Source of the DNA: Euonymus europaeus | Lineage: Eukaryota; Streptophyta; Magnoliopsida; Celastrales; Celastraceae | Assembly: GCA_963580455.1 (NCBI GenBank) | Contig: OY756971.1 | Span: 16,453,001-16,517,000, forward strand | Length of the DNA stretch: 64,000 bases | Direction: 5' to 3' | Shown here: in pieces, positions 22,146 through 32,879 of the stretch | Layout: each line of letters begins with the position of its first letter | Position numbering within the stretch: the first letter of the stretch is position 1 | Position numbers and translations under genes: made by a program | Notes under the pieces: generated by a model | What the model saw: only the letters and a program-made list of their open reading frames with translations | Database searches by the model: none | What the model was told of the DNA's origin: nothing

Positions 22146-23500
22146 GATGAAAGAATCAATCGTATATTAAAAAAACTGTAAGTATTAATATATATATATA
22201 TATATATCAATTACTAAAATTATATAGCCCGTGCAAATGAGGCTCCCTCCGGGCGAGTCTCCGTCTTCTTCCCCTTACGCGCGCAACTCGGCCTTCGTCC
22301 TCCGTCTTCTTCGACCGTCCGATCAACACAACTCCTAACCATCGTCCGATCAATTTTAACTCAAGTACCAAATCTCCTCCGTCCACCCTGCTCTCGTACC
22401 TTCTCATCTTGGCCACCCAAAGTCCATCCCTGTCACACACATTTACCACCGCCCTCACGCCTGCCTTTTCTTTGTGATTCTACGATCAGTTATGGGTGCC
22501 ATCGCTCGAACGGAAGCTTCTTTACTCTGAGGTAATTGTCGATTCCATCTCACCGTTTGTTTGTTCATTCGTTTGTTTGTTCAATTCACTTATTGTTAAG
22601 CATATCGGCGTTTGCACGGGAGCAGATTTGCCGATGGATGGAAGGCTGCTCTTCGCGCTGTTCCTTCGAGCTGTGCTTTCTTGTTCGCTTCGGTGCTATA
22701 ATTGTTATGCCCTTATATAGCCCTGTGCTAACGCATCTCCATTAGCAGATGAAGCATATGCTTCTGGTTATAAACCTTATGAACCTAGCTTCACCTAATT
22801 CTTATGCGTAGGCGTTTGCTCTAGCTATCTATGTATCACTTATCCTTTTTTCTAGACGACCGCGGATTCAAAGTAAATCCTTTTGTTCGCTGCACATCAT
22901 TGCAAATAGAGAATTTTAGTGGATTAAGTTGAAAAGCAAACCCAACTCTTCTTCTTCAATCTTTGTCTCCTTTCTACATATTTCTAAATATTGGGAGTAA
23001 GTATTTGACACGGGTGTTGTTGGTCGAGAATCATAGAAGAAGAGACCTTTAGACACATATATCTATATACACACAAGATTGATAGTTGGATTTCTGAAGA
23101 GTTGAGGTTTTTGACTTGGGTTTTATATGCTAAAGGGTTGAAGGGTCTTAGCTAGCTTCCAGAGATGCATATCATGGTGTATATAAATGTCTACAGAAGC
23201 CTTTCAATAAGAGGTGAGAGGATCTGAGAGACTTCGCAGCTTTGATTGTGGGAGAGGTTTAGGTGGGTTTTTGTTGTTTTAATCAAGCAAACAACAGAAA
23301 AGGATTTTGAGGAATTTAAGGTAGTTTTGATATGGGCTTTTTGTGTTTGAGAAGAAGAACGATTTGTTGATAGATATATTCAACATTTTGGAGGAGAGAT
23401 CTTTGTATAAGAGAAGGAGCTTAATTTGGTCTCCAACTTTGGTGAGTTCATCATGTATAAGGTCTTCCTTCCTTTTTTCCCAAACACTATATTTTCCTGG

Positions 23501-23532
23501 AAAATCTCTCTCTCTCTCTCTCTCTCTCTCCA
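23501..23532 (+). repeat. (CT)n microsatellite
   Basis: A run of about 15 CT dinucleotides lies inside Helitron 1. Such tracts are common in plant 5' UTRs and fit the idea that captured transcript sequence lies here. Confidence 0.9.
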
Positions 23533-24233
23533 GGTTCTGTAAGAAATAATGAAGAACTATCTATGTTTTGCGTGAATGTTCTTTGGTTGCGAACAATTCC
23601 TTCCATGATTGCATTATTTTGCCAATCTAAAATTGTCAATGGTCTGTCTTTGATTTTACTAGAACAAAGAACACATGTGCTTGCGGTAAAATATGCTCTC
23701 CCCACCCAAAAGGGGAAACAACTCTGCAGCACTGCTATGGGTAAAAATGAAAAGGGCAGAATACATGAATCAATTCCTTCTTCAACGAAAATACCAGAAA
23801 CATTGAACGACTGACTTTTGGGTGTTTAGCTAATATAGTTAAGGTAATGTGCTCTTCAAAATGGGTAGTGCCTATCCATGTCGTTCTTTTGGATTACTTT
23901 ATTTTTTTAATCATCTTTGATACACATCTTAGGTTTTTAGGCACTTGGTGCTGGGATATTTAATGTCTTCTCAATCAGTGTTCATGTTAAGAGGAAGAGA
24001 AATAGTTATGACTTCTAAACACATGTGCGAGCTTCAATTTTAACAAAGAATTACCACTTTGTTTATTCACTGACACAAATACTCAAAAACCTAATTAGCT
24101 TCTTCATAATCTAATTTATAAGTCTCTTTAGTGACTTTGTTTTTAAATTAGGTTTCTTAAATGGGTTGGTTTAAGTAGAAGGTTAATGTCTGATGTATCA
24201 ATATTTTTTTTCCCCCTAATTTCCTTTGGACTG

Positions 24234-25003
24234 CTGTGAAGCACGGATACGTCTAGGGTGTTGAAGTATCAATATCCATTACGTATCGGATACGGATACG
24301 TACGGATACGGCAGAAATACGTCTGGAAGACGTTTTTTCTAAATACAAAATTTTAATTATTTTTTAAAATAAAGGATACGTTTGAGATACGGATTAAATA
24401 CGTATTAGATACGTATTCTGCAATAACCCAAAACCTAAAATCAGTGCTTACTTTTGGCGACCCACATCTGGCTATCTCACCAGCAGCTGCCTCCATCTCA
24501 CCAGGCTTTCGCGAGCTCCACAGCCTGTCGCGAGCACCACCAGCCTGTCGCGAGCTGCTCCACAGCCTGTCGCAAGCACCACCAGCCTGTCGCGAGCTGC
24601 TCCACGCTGTCGCGAGCTCCACCACGCTGTCGCGAGCTCCACCACCAGCCTCTCGCGACCTCCAGCAGGCTCCGTTCGCGATCTCCCTTCGCGATTCGCG
24701 ACCTCCAGCAGGCTCTGTTCGCAAGTTCCCTTCGCGTGGTTCTGAATTCGCGAGCTCCCTTCGCGTGGTTCGCGAGCCTCTCGTTCCAGTGTATGATTTT
24801 CCACTTATTCTTCTCTTTTAAAATTTAATCACATTTAAAATTTAATCACATGTAGTTAAATTTTAACAATATATAAGAATATATTTTAAAAAAATTAAAA
24901 TGTATCCTAAACGTATCCGTATCCTATTTTTTTGAAAAATGACGTATCCCCGTATCCGTATCGTGTCGTATACGTATCACGTATCCGTATCTATGCTTCT
25001 TAG
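24234..25003. mobile_element. hAT-like non-autonomous TIR element inside Helitron 1
   Basis: The 770-bp insertion has 18-base terminal inverted repeats CTGTGAAGCACGGATACG and (inverted) CTAAGAAGCATAGATACG, 14 of 18 matching. Eight-base flanks TTGGACTG (24226-24233) and TTGGATTG (25004-25011) differ at one position, fitting a hAT-type 8-bp duplication. Both ends are packed with GGATACG subterminal repeats, likely transposase-binding motifs by analogy. The centre (about 24480-24780) is a GC-rich degenerate tandem array around CTGTCGCGAGCTCC. Frames across the array are repeats, not genes. Confidence 0.65.
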
Positions 25004-26339
25004 TTGGATTGTTTCACACAAAAACTCTTCTGGGTTTCTTGCCTTTTGCAAACTCTCTTTCCGGGTTTTGTTGCAAAAAGGCCTTCTACACCTAGAACTC
25101 CAGCAGTATATGGCCTCAGGATAACAATGACTAACCCACTCATTTGTGTCATCGAGTCCTTCCTCACGTCTCGGGTTGCCTTTCTATTATAAGTGGTTGT
25201 GTAATTACTTTACGCCATGTAATCTTTGTTTGCTCCCAAAATTATACACCAGCTTATTTTTCTTTCATATTATTGATTATAAATATTTTCCCTGTATAAT
25301 GATTTAATCTTTTGGTTGTTTGAACCAATGTTATGCAGAATACACAATCTTACAGTCCCATGTATTGCGTCAATAGATCCAGTGCTTATTCCGCTACTTC
25401 ATCTCATTGAATTGTTGTAACAATTCAGGTTAGGCTTCTATTCTCTCTGTTAAAAAGAATTCCCCTGCATTTTCCTTTGGGTGGTTCCTAATATTGTATT
25501 GTTTAAGTTTTCCCAATTGTTTACTCTTTCAGCTTAAGCCAAATCTACAAAATATGTATTATTTAAAACTATAAATCATTTGTTTATCCATTGTACACTT
25601 AAGTATATTGTCTACATCATGCAAACTGATAACAAAAAAAACATTTCAAGCAGGCATTCCAGCTCATCAAGCGATACATTAATTAAGGAAGGGAATGAAA
25701 AGAAACAACGCCTCATCCAACGCAAGAAGCAGACTGGAATAATAATCAGGGAACCAAGTGATTAAGAGGATAGCAGGTATTACATTATCTAAATATAGCT
25801 TTTGTATTAAATAGGCGCATAAGCCACTAAACTGTCAGAGGCAAGATCCAAAGTAGCGTCACTCAACCCAAACACTCTTTGGAAGTATTTTGTAATAGTT
25901 TTTGAGATCCAAACACTACAACTCATAAGGAAACAACTATTCACTTCGCAAGGGAAAAGATAAGTAGGGCGGAGATTAAGTTAAGCACAGCAGTTTGAAG
26001 AATCGGAAAATAGAACTTATTAATGCTTTCCAGGAACCGGTACAATCAGGATAAAAAAAGCTTGCCATGGCTTCCAAGCAAGCTGTGTCGGGGGACAGAA
26101 CTTGAAGTACCGACCCAGTAACACACCACTACTCTGGACTGGAAGTTGCGCTAAGGTGCCCCCAAGCCCAGATCTATTAATAAGCTCGGCTAAGAGGGTC
26201 TCGCCCCAGGACTACCTAATTGAAACTACTACAAAAATAGAATATCTCCTTCACACCATAACCCCGCAGCAAAGCGCGGGTTACTGCTAGTATATATATA
26301 TATCTACAAATGATATACACCTGTAGATTGAAACCTATT

Positions 26340-26600
26340 TTCCCTCCCTTTTCTTTATTTTTGTTCTTCTCTTCTTTCCCTTTCTTTCTCTTTCTCTTTC
26401 TTTTTTTCTCTCCTTTTCTTCACGTCACTCTCTTCCTCTTTCTCTCCCTTTTTCTCTCTTTTTCTTCTCTCTTTTCTTTTCATGTCTCTCTCTCTTTCTT
26501 CTTCTCTCTCTTTCTTTCTCCTTCTTTCTTTCTTTTCTCTTTCTCTCTCTTTCTCCCTCTTTCCTTCCTTTTTTTTCCCTTCTCTCCATCTACCTCCCCT
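26340..26600. repeat. Polypyrimidine (CT/T)-rich tract in the Ogre LTR
   Basis: About 260 bases are almost wholly C and T on the plus strand, so an RNA initiated at the neighbouring minus-strand TATA box would begin with a long GA-rich leader. The Lys/Glu/Arg and Phe/Ser-rich frames here are compositional. Confidence 0.85.
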
Positions 26601-26607
26601 TTTATAG
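26596..26607 (-). promoter_or_regulatory. Candidate TATA box of the Ogre LTR promoter
   Basis: The minus strand reads CTATAAAAGGGG, about 570 bases inside the outer LTR end and directed toward the element body. It is a textbook TATA match followed by a purine-rich stretch. Activity is inferred from sequence only. Confidence 0.5.
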
Positions 26608-27179
26608 AAAAAGTATGAAGTCACGGGTACTTTATTTTTGGTGTGACCCGTAACTTCTCAACAAATCAGAATTGTCCAATAATAGAAAATCAGTATTATA
26701 TGTCTGACATGAATTATTTTTAAAGACAATACCAACTTATGGTATGTATTATATGTCTAACATGAATTATTTTTAAAGACAATACCAACTTATGGTATGA
26801 GCACACAGTCTTAAAAAAAACAACTTATGACATGTAATTAAATTTAATCCTACAAACACCAACTGATGGTATTTCATGGAGTTAACTTTGATCCCTGAAT
26901 TCCATAATTCAAAAAAAATTGTATCAATGTAATTCAATCTAGGTGTGATTTTGACATGTGTCTCTTTCACATTATATATATATATATATATAGATAATCC
27001 GAGATTCAAAACATTTCTAGTATACAATATCATCACCAAAATTATTATTGGTACTCTTAGTGAAATCACCAAAATAGTTTTTCTCTCATCCTATTTTCAC
27101 AAAGACCCACTATTTTATTCTACTCTCTTATTTTTAATATTTTCTTTGAAATAAACCCGGCCGAAAATCGGTTACTACA

Positions 27180-27689
27180 ATCATATATTTCTCGACGTAA
27201 TTTAATCCGTTGATAAAATTTTTATTTTTAATTTGGAAATTGTTTTACCGATGGAGCTATATGTCTGTAAAAATCAAAGGTTACCAATGGAATTAAAGCC
27301 CGTTAGTAATGTTTTTGAATTTTTTATTTAATCTCTATTTCATGTCGTCCGGCGCTCCTCCTAGCTCTCACTTGAAATTCATCTCACACCCCTACCTCCC
27401 CCTTCCCTTAACCCTTGCTAGCTTTCTCACTTTCCCATCCCTTTCCGTGGTTACAGGTGCTCATGCTCTCTATCTATACTCTCTAGTGCTCGATGCTATC
27501 GAATTCAATCTTTGTGCTTCTAAGGTTTTTTAATGTAGTTTTCTACTTCTTTGATTGATCACCTTGTAGTGTTTTGGCTTGGTGTTGTACTTGGTGAATC
27601 GTCAATTGTTTGGGCACTAGGGTTCGTAGGCTAACAGATTTGATTTCAAGGTTTCATTGTTGGAGGCTAAATTTGCTGGTGAAGACAGT
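27180..27689. other. Gene-less flank with possible degenerate CACTA-type terminal repeats
   Basis: Bases 27190-27310 hold several related inverted pieces (CGACGTAATTTAATCCGTTG, TTACCGATGGAGC, CCAATGGAATTAAAGCCCGT) that resemble subterminal repeats of plant CACTA elements. The rest looks like former 5' UTR or promoter sequence. No supported frame was found. Confidence 0.3.
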
Positions 27690-30036
27690 AGCCAACCACG
27701 AAAAGACAGAAGAAGAACAAGTCAAAGAAAGGTAAATAGCTGAAAATTAAAAGTTATTTTCATTGAAATCTCCACAAGGCGAACAACTACAAAATATAAT
27801 GACCCAAGGCAACCCTACAACATAGGGGCAAAACAAGAAATACAACAATTAAAACATCATTAAACAGATAATACTAATACAATAAGATACTGGTTCTCAT
27901 CATCCGCATCTTCTTCAAGAACAGACATGACTCAAGGCTAAAAATTAGGAAATTGGCCCTGAATCTAATGAGCTTTCTCCCATGTTGCGTACTTATCCGG
28001 AAGTTTTTCCCATTTGATCAACCATTTGGTGACTGCTCGGTTCCTTTTCTTGAAGATGCTACGATCCAGTAATTTTTCAGGCACCCAATTCATATTTCTA
28101 AAGTCCTCAATAGGTGGAAGCAAGGGATATGAACTGACCCTGGACTCCAACTTTGCTTTTAGCAATGATACATGAAACACGGGGTGGATTTTGGAGGTAG
28201 GAGGTAGTTAAAGTCTGTATGTCATTATGCCAAGTTTTTCTATAATATGAAATGGCCCGTAGTATCAAGAAGCTAGCTTATGGCAATGGCAAAGTTGCAC
28301 AAAATGTTGCCTATATGGCTGAAGTTTCAAGAACAACCATTCTCCTACCACAAAATGCCACTCGGTCTGCTTTTGATCAGTCCGTTTCTTCATTATACAT
28401 TGTGCCATGGTTAAATTTATTTTCAATCATTGAAGAAGTTCATCTCAATTTTTAAGCTCCATGTCAACATGATGAACACTGGTTAAACCCTCCACATAAT
28501 GTTGAACTATGGGAGGTGGATAACCATATAAAGCTTGGAAGGGAGATAATTGTATTGAAGCTTGATAGGTTGTATTATACCACGACTCAGTCCAAGGTAG
28601 CCAAGATACCCAATTAGTCGGTTGATCACCACAAAAAGAATGCATGTATTGCTCCAGAATGTGATTCATCACCTCAGTTTGACCATCCACTTAAGGATGA
28701 TAGGCCGAGCTATGACACAATTGGGTTTGATGCATTTTAAAGAACTCTTTCTAGAAATTGCTTAGAAATATCGGATCACGATCATTTACAACACTCTTGG
28801 ATATACTATGTAACTTGAATATAAACCTTACAAAAATTTGAGCTGCTTGTTTTAGCTATAGATGGATGTGCTTTAGCGGAGAAGTGAGCACACTAGGAAA
28901 GTCAGTCAACCCCTACTAGAATAACACTCTTTCCCGATGTTTTAGGCGAGCGGTCAATGAAATAAAATGATATGCCTTTCCAAGTCCCCTTCAGTATTGG
29001 CGACGTTTGAAGCAAACCCAGTGTTTTCACATTCTCATAATGTATTTGTTGGCACGTATCGCATTCAGAAACAAACACTTTAATGTCTTTCTTAACCCAC
29101 GACCATAGAAAATTCCCTAACAACATTTTATATACGCGTGTAAAGATACGTTGAATGGCCTCCAATAGTGCTTGTATGAAGCTCCTCCACGACCTCCCTA
29201 TGCCACACTGATGTTGAACAAATAAAAATTTGCCCCTTATAGAACGAGCGAAGAGTGAAATTACTGTTAGTACATGTGCCTTCTTGCACTGCTCAAATGA
29301 TGGCCATGGTATTCGGATCTGCAAGGCACTCTTATTGCAGCTTCTTCAAACCATCAAAGAAAGGTTGAGAAAATCCATGAATAGCAAATAATTCAGGCTT
29401 TCTCAAGAGAGTATCCACGACTGTGTTCAAGCAACCAGCCCTATGCCGCGCGCACAATGAAATTATATTCTACCAACTTGACCAACCATTTTTATTGGGC
29501 GCATGTGGTGATGCACTAGTTAAGGAAATGTTGTAGGGTGCTATGGTTTGTCAAGATTGTAAAATGATGTCCCGAAAAATAAGCATGCCAATGATGCACC
29601 ACATGAACCACGAAAAACATCTCACTGTCATAAACCGACATGGTCAAGTGACGAGATGAAAGTGGTTTGCTTAAATAGGAAATTGGGTGTCCCTGTTGTG
29701 ATAGCACTGCTCCAATTCCCACCCCGGAGGCATCGCATTCAATGGTGAATTCCTGAGTAAAATCTGGAAGTGCCAGAATGGGGGTTTGCATTAAAGCTTC
29801 CTTGAGTTTTTGAAAGCTGCCACCGCTCTATCAGAAGCCAACCACAAACAAACAAAAGAAGAACAAGTCGAAGAAAGGAATAGCTGCAAATTAAGAGCTA
29901 TTTTCATCGAAACCTCCACAACACGAATAACTACAAAATATACTAACCAAAGGCAACCATACAGCACAAGGGGAAAATAGGAAATACATCAATTAAAACA
30001 TCATTAAACAAATAATACTAAAATAATAAGATACTG
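27690..30036 (-). mobile_element. Deleted chromovirus remnant flanked by ~200-bp direct repeats
   Basis: Direct repeats at 27690-27892 and 29836-30036 (diverged, same orientation, both starting AGCCAACCAC and ending AAGATACTG) flank a minus-strand pol fragment running from RNase H to chromodomain. The right repeat joins the RNase H region directly, so a primer site, gag, protease and RT are missing. The repeats may be short LTRs of an internally deleted element, but they lack clear TG..CA ends. Many stops and frameshifts make this one of the oldest layers in the window. Confidence 0.6.
27965..29830 (-). pseudogene. Chromovirus pol fragment: RNase H, integrase, chromodomain
   Basis: From right to left on the minus strand there are four pieces. 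RNase H (29791-29516) has IECDASGVGIGAVLSQQGHP, YLSKPLS and LTNHSTLQHFLN. An integrase zinc/core piece (about 29130-28902) has FVSECDTCQQ and LGLLQ. A later integrase core piece (28690-28445) starts DGQTEV and carries WYNTTYQASIQLSPFQALYG. A chromodomain (28180-27965) has LDRSIFKKRNRAVTKWLIKW and ATWEKAH. Frames change between every piece. The wording of the RNase H and integrase is closer to Reina/Galadriel-type chromoviruses than to the two Tekay copies in this window. Confidence 0.75.
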
Positions 30037-31019
30037 CTGAGGAATTCAGAAAGCATTGTCCACTCAGTCGCCGATGATTTGTATTACCTTTTATGGCTTT
30101 GAATTTGTGGGTTCTCTTTGAAATTTGTTCTTTTTTCTTCCATTTTCTATTTCATGTTGAGAAATTATTGGAGTAAATATTTTGCACTTCAAGACTTGCA
30201 CAAAATGGATCAGGATTTTATAGGTTCTCTTTGAATTTTGTTCTTTTCTCTTTCAATGTCTATTTCGGAAAATATGCGACAAATTTGCGTATAATCGCTG
30301 ACACAAACGTCTGATTTAACTAACATATAAAGAAAATCTCTCGACTGGTACTCCCAAGTTAAATTGCAAGAACAAGGGGTTGAATCCTGGCAAAACAATT
30401 ATTTTCCATTGAATATTTGAAATTTATTTGCAGTTGTTTTTACACTAGTAGTTCCTTTTGCTATTTATTGGGTTATGATGAGAATTACCTGTAATTGTTT
30501 TTTTCCAAATTGCATAGAATTATGTAGAACTATAGTGTTTAATAGTTAAAACCTTTTTGTTTTGTCTGTAGTCTACTGTTCTTGATTTCTCAGCCAAAGG
30601 AATTTTGAAATACAATGCCATAATATTCATTTAATAGAAAGAATTTTGTTACTTCTCATATAATAAACCTTTTCTTCACAATTACTTACAACCTTAGAGA
30701 TTTATATATTGGGACTTGGAAGGCATTTTGCATCTTGATTATGATGTATTGAAAGGATGTATAGTTTCTCTAATACAGCTTTCTAGCTACTACACCACAG
30801 TTTGGTGACAAAAACAAAAGAAAGCGTAACAAAAGCACTTGGACCCAGCAAACAAAGAGGGTTGGAAGCATTTCTGGAGTGACAGAAAATGGTTACTATA
30901 TTATTACACCCCTTTTGCCAATCCCCCATCATTCTGAGAGGCAAGAGCAAACTTCTACGTTGTACTTCTAATTCCTCTATAATTACTGAATCGCACTGAA
31001 TTAGTTTATTACTACCCTC
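30037..31019. other. Intergenic AT-rich stretch, no gene
   Basis: I see no supported frame. A segment around GGTTCTCTTTGAAATTTGTTC is repeated about 114 bases apart (30111 and 30224). The remainder looks like unique, intron-like DNA between the chromovirus remnant and the LARD-like element. Confidence 0.5.
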
Positions 31020-32011
31020 TGTAGTGACCGAAAATGGGCATGACCCACCTTTTCATTAGTCATCGCCTGTCCACATTTGATCTAGTTAGAGGTACGGTCA
31101 GATTTGACTAAGTGAAGTCACAACTTCAATTCTAGCCCAATAGATCCAGAGCTGGAGCTACCACCTACGTCGAGCTCGAGCTCCGTTCTACGTCAACCTA
31201 GAGCTGCCACCTCCGTCTAGCTGGAGCTCACCCATCTTATAGCTCTTTTGAGCTAGAGCTCCCTTCTAAGTCAACCTAGAGCTCACTTAGCCTATAGCTC
31301 TTCTGAGCTGGAGCTCTCTTGAACTGGAGGTCACCTCACCTGGAGCTCTCCTGAGCTGGAGCCCTCTTGAACTGGAGCTCATCTGAGTTGGAGCCCACCT
31401 GACAAAGATCATCAATGATTATAAGGAGCTTAGAGCTTGCCACCGTACCACCTTATTAAGAGCTTCAGAAGGTACATTCACTTTACCAAAGTAGTCAGTC
31501 TGACACCTCTGTCGAACTGCAGATAGCCCATTCATTAGCTCTAGCTTTATCTTTTAATTTAATGCTTCCACATTGCTTTTGGTCAAGCACCTATTTTTTG
31601 ATTGACTTTTTATAAAAAAAAAGTTTCACCTCAGTGTCGAGCAATTCAGTGTTAAAAGACCAAAAGCTTCTTACTAAATATAGTAAAACAAAACATTATA
31701 AATACCTCCCTCCTCCTATGGAAAAAGGGAGAAACCGGGGCACCAGCATTATACTAAGAACAACTCTCTAAACTCTTCCAGACAAACACTTCCAAACACC
31801 GACCTTTCTTTTCCGGTCTCTACCATGGTCACCGTCTCTTCATTCATTGAACTAACTTGATCGTCGGAGTCCCAACGACCGAAACTCCCCAAATTCGATC
31901 TTTGGGATCTTACGGTTCTCTGTTAGAAGTGTGTGTAGGACTGAGAGCAGCTTGAATTATTTGAGTGGATTACCAGGGCCAGCTTAAAGCTGAAGCTGTT
32001 GTATTTCTTGA
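31020..32011 (+). repeat. 5' LTR of LARD-like element
   Basis: The ~990-bp LTR is identified by similarity to 33325-33513 plus 44096-44843. Bases 31140-31410 are a degenerate array of CTGAGCTGGAGCTC-like units. Similarity to the other LTR stops after TATTTCTTGA near 32011. Visible divergence between the two copies is clearly greater than for the Athila or first Tekay LTRs. Confidence 0.75.
31697..31704 (+). promoter_or_regulatory. TATA box in LARD-like 5' LTR
   Basis: TATAAATA is conserved at the matching place in the other LTR (44530-44537), with CCTCCCTCCTCCTATGG just downstream in both. This is the likely RNA polymerase II core promoter of the element. Confidence 0.6.
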
Positions 32012-32879
32012 AGTGTTATCATTTTTAAGTCTTTTTCTATGTTTTCCATATCTTTTCACTGTTGTAACACTTACATATTTTAAATATTTTCAATTACTAA
32101 TGTTGAGCGTTGGAGGGTTGACGAATTTCTCATCAACCAATCTGACATTTTATTCATGAGTCCAGGTAGAATTTGATCTACAAGATTCAAATTGGAGGAC
32201 ATGAGTGCAACAAATAGCAGATCTGTGGTGATCGTAGGCCTCTGATGATCCACAAGACAATACCAATTATGTTCTCTTATTATTATCAATTTTGGACCTT
32301 TTTCAAAAAAATTATTATTATTACCTTTTCAATTATATTTATGGCGATCAGATTCATTTGTGGACATTTAACTCAGTTTCCAGGATTTATTCTAGAGCAA
32401 CTTCGATCTGCACCTGTAGATCTGCTCGCCTTTATTATATTGACCTGGAGCTCTTTAGCTTTAGAGAGAGGCAGGTGTAGCCACAAGACTATTTGCAGTA
32501 CGCCCTCAAGTGCATTTTTTGTTTTTTAGCATTACATGCTATACTGGAGCTAATTTACAAAAAAGCTAGGCACTATTTTTATTTTTTATTTTTTTATTTT
32601 TGGCTTCATTTGCATGTGTCATACGCATACTATAGAAAAACTTGAATTTTATAAACTTGAATGGATGCCTATGTATAGGTCTATTGAAAGCAAAAGTACG
32701 ATTATATTTGACAATTGTCCAATCTTAGCGTATTGTATTGGAACTATCTTTTTAAACAGTTATCTTATTATGATGTGCTGGAGCTCTTTGATAGCTACTT
32801 TAATAGAAGGTGCTGGAGCTATCTCTTTGGTAGCAATTTTATATGTTGAGCTGGAGCTACCTACGTTGAGCTGGAATTC

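Larger units (their letters stand above)
22207..26290 (+). mobile_element. Non-autonomous Helitron 1, inserted in the Ogre LTR
   Basis: The 4084-bp element starts with TC (TCAATTACTAAAATTATATA) after an A at 22206. It ends with the hairpin CCCCGCAGCAAAGCGCGGGT and terminal CTAG at 26287-26290, followed by T at 26291. An A/T insertion site, 5' TC, 3' CTRR and a hairpin close to the 3' end are the defining Helitron features. It carries no RepHel-like frame. Its contents look like transcribed host sequence (a GC-rich 5' part at 22230-22490, CT repeats, intron-like AT-rich stretches), which suggests gene-fragment capture, but I could not name a source gene. It sits in a TA run of the LTR and holds a hAT-like element at 24234-25003. 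Confidence 0.85.
1..27179 (-). mobile_element. Tat/Ogre-lineage Ty3/Gypsy retrotransposon, 3' end outside window, with nested insertions
   Basis: This is a minus-strand LTR retrotransposon. From right to left it has a 5' LTR, a tRNA-Arg-type primer site, ORF1, gag, protease, RT, an extra RNase H and integrase, which runs off the left edge. An ORF upstream of gag, a second archaeal-type RNase H, a primer site ending TGGCGACTCTGCTGGGGA and an intron before RT are together known marks of the Tat/Ogre lineage. Removing the nested Tekay (8293-17587), SINE cluster (17882-19003) and Helitron (22207-26290) leaves about 12.7 kb in view. The coding region has several stops and frameshifts, so the copy is dead. 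The 3' LTR and target duplication lie outside the window, so the right boundary at 27179 rests on LTR-end symmetry only. Confidence 0.85.
20086..27179 (-). repeat. 5' LTR of Ogre element, split by a Helitron
   Basis: The LTR end next to the primer site reads TGTATCAACCGG on the plus strand. The far end at 27179 reads CGGTTACTACA, an imperfect inverted match with TG..CA termini. Removing the Helitron (22207-26290) leaves about 3010 bp, normal for this lineage. A 15-base motif close to ACCAACTTATGGTAT is scattered on both sides of the Helitron, supporting a single split LTR. A minus-strand TATA box lies at 26607-26596. The partner LTR is outside the window, so the right end is inferred. Confidence 0.7.

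Noticed and set aside
22496..22745. Plus-strand frames near the start of Helitron 1 as an intact host gene
   Set aside because: Two overlapping frames of similar length, no motif, and a GT-rich intron-like sequence within. Better read as captured transcript fragments.
26310..26624. Phe/Ser-rich (plus) and Glu/Arg-rich (minus) frames of about 90-100 codons
   Set aside because: They are pure products of the polypyrimidine tract.
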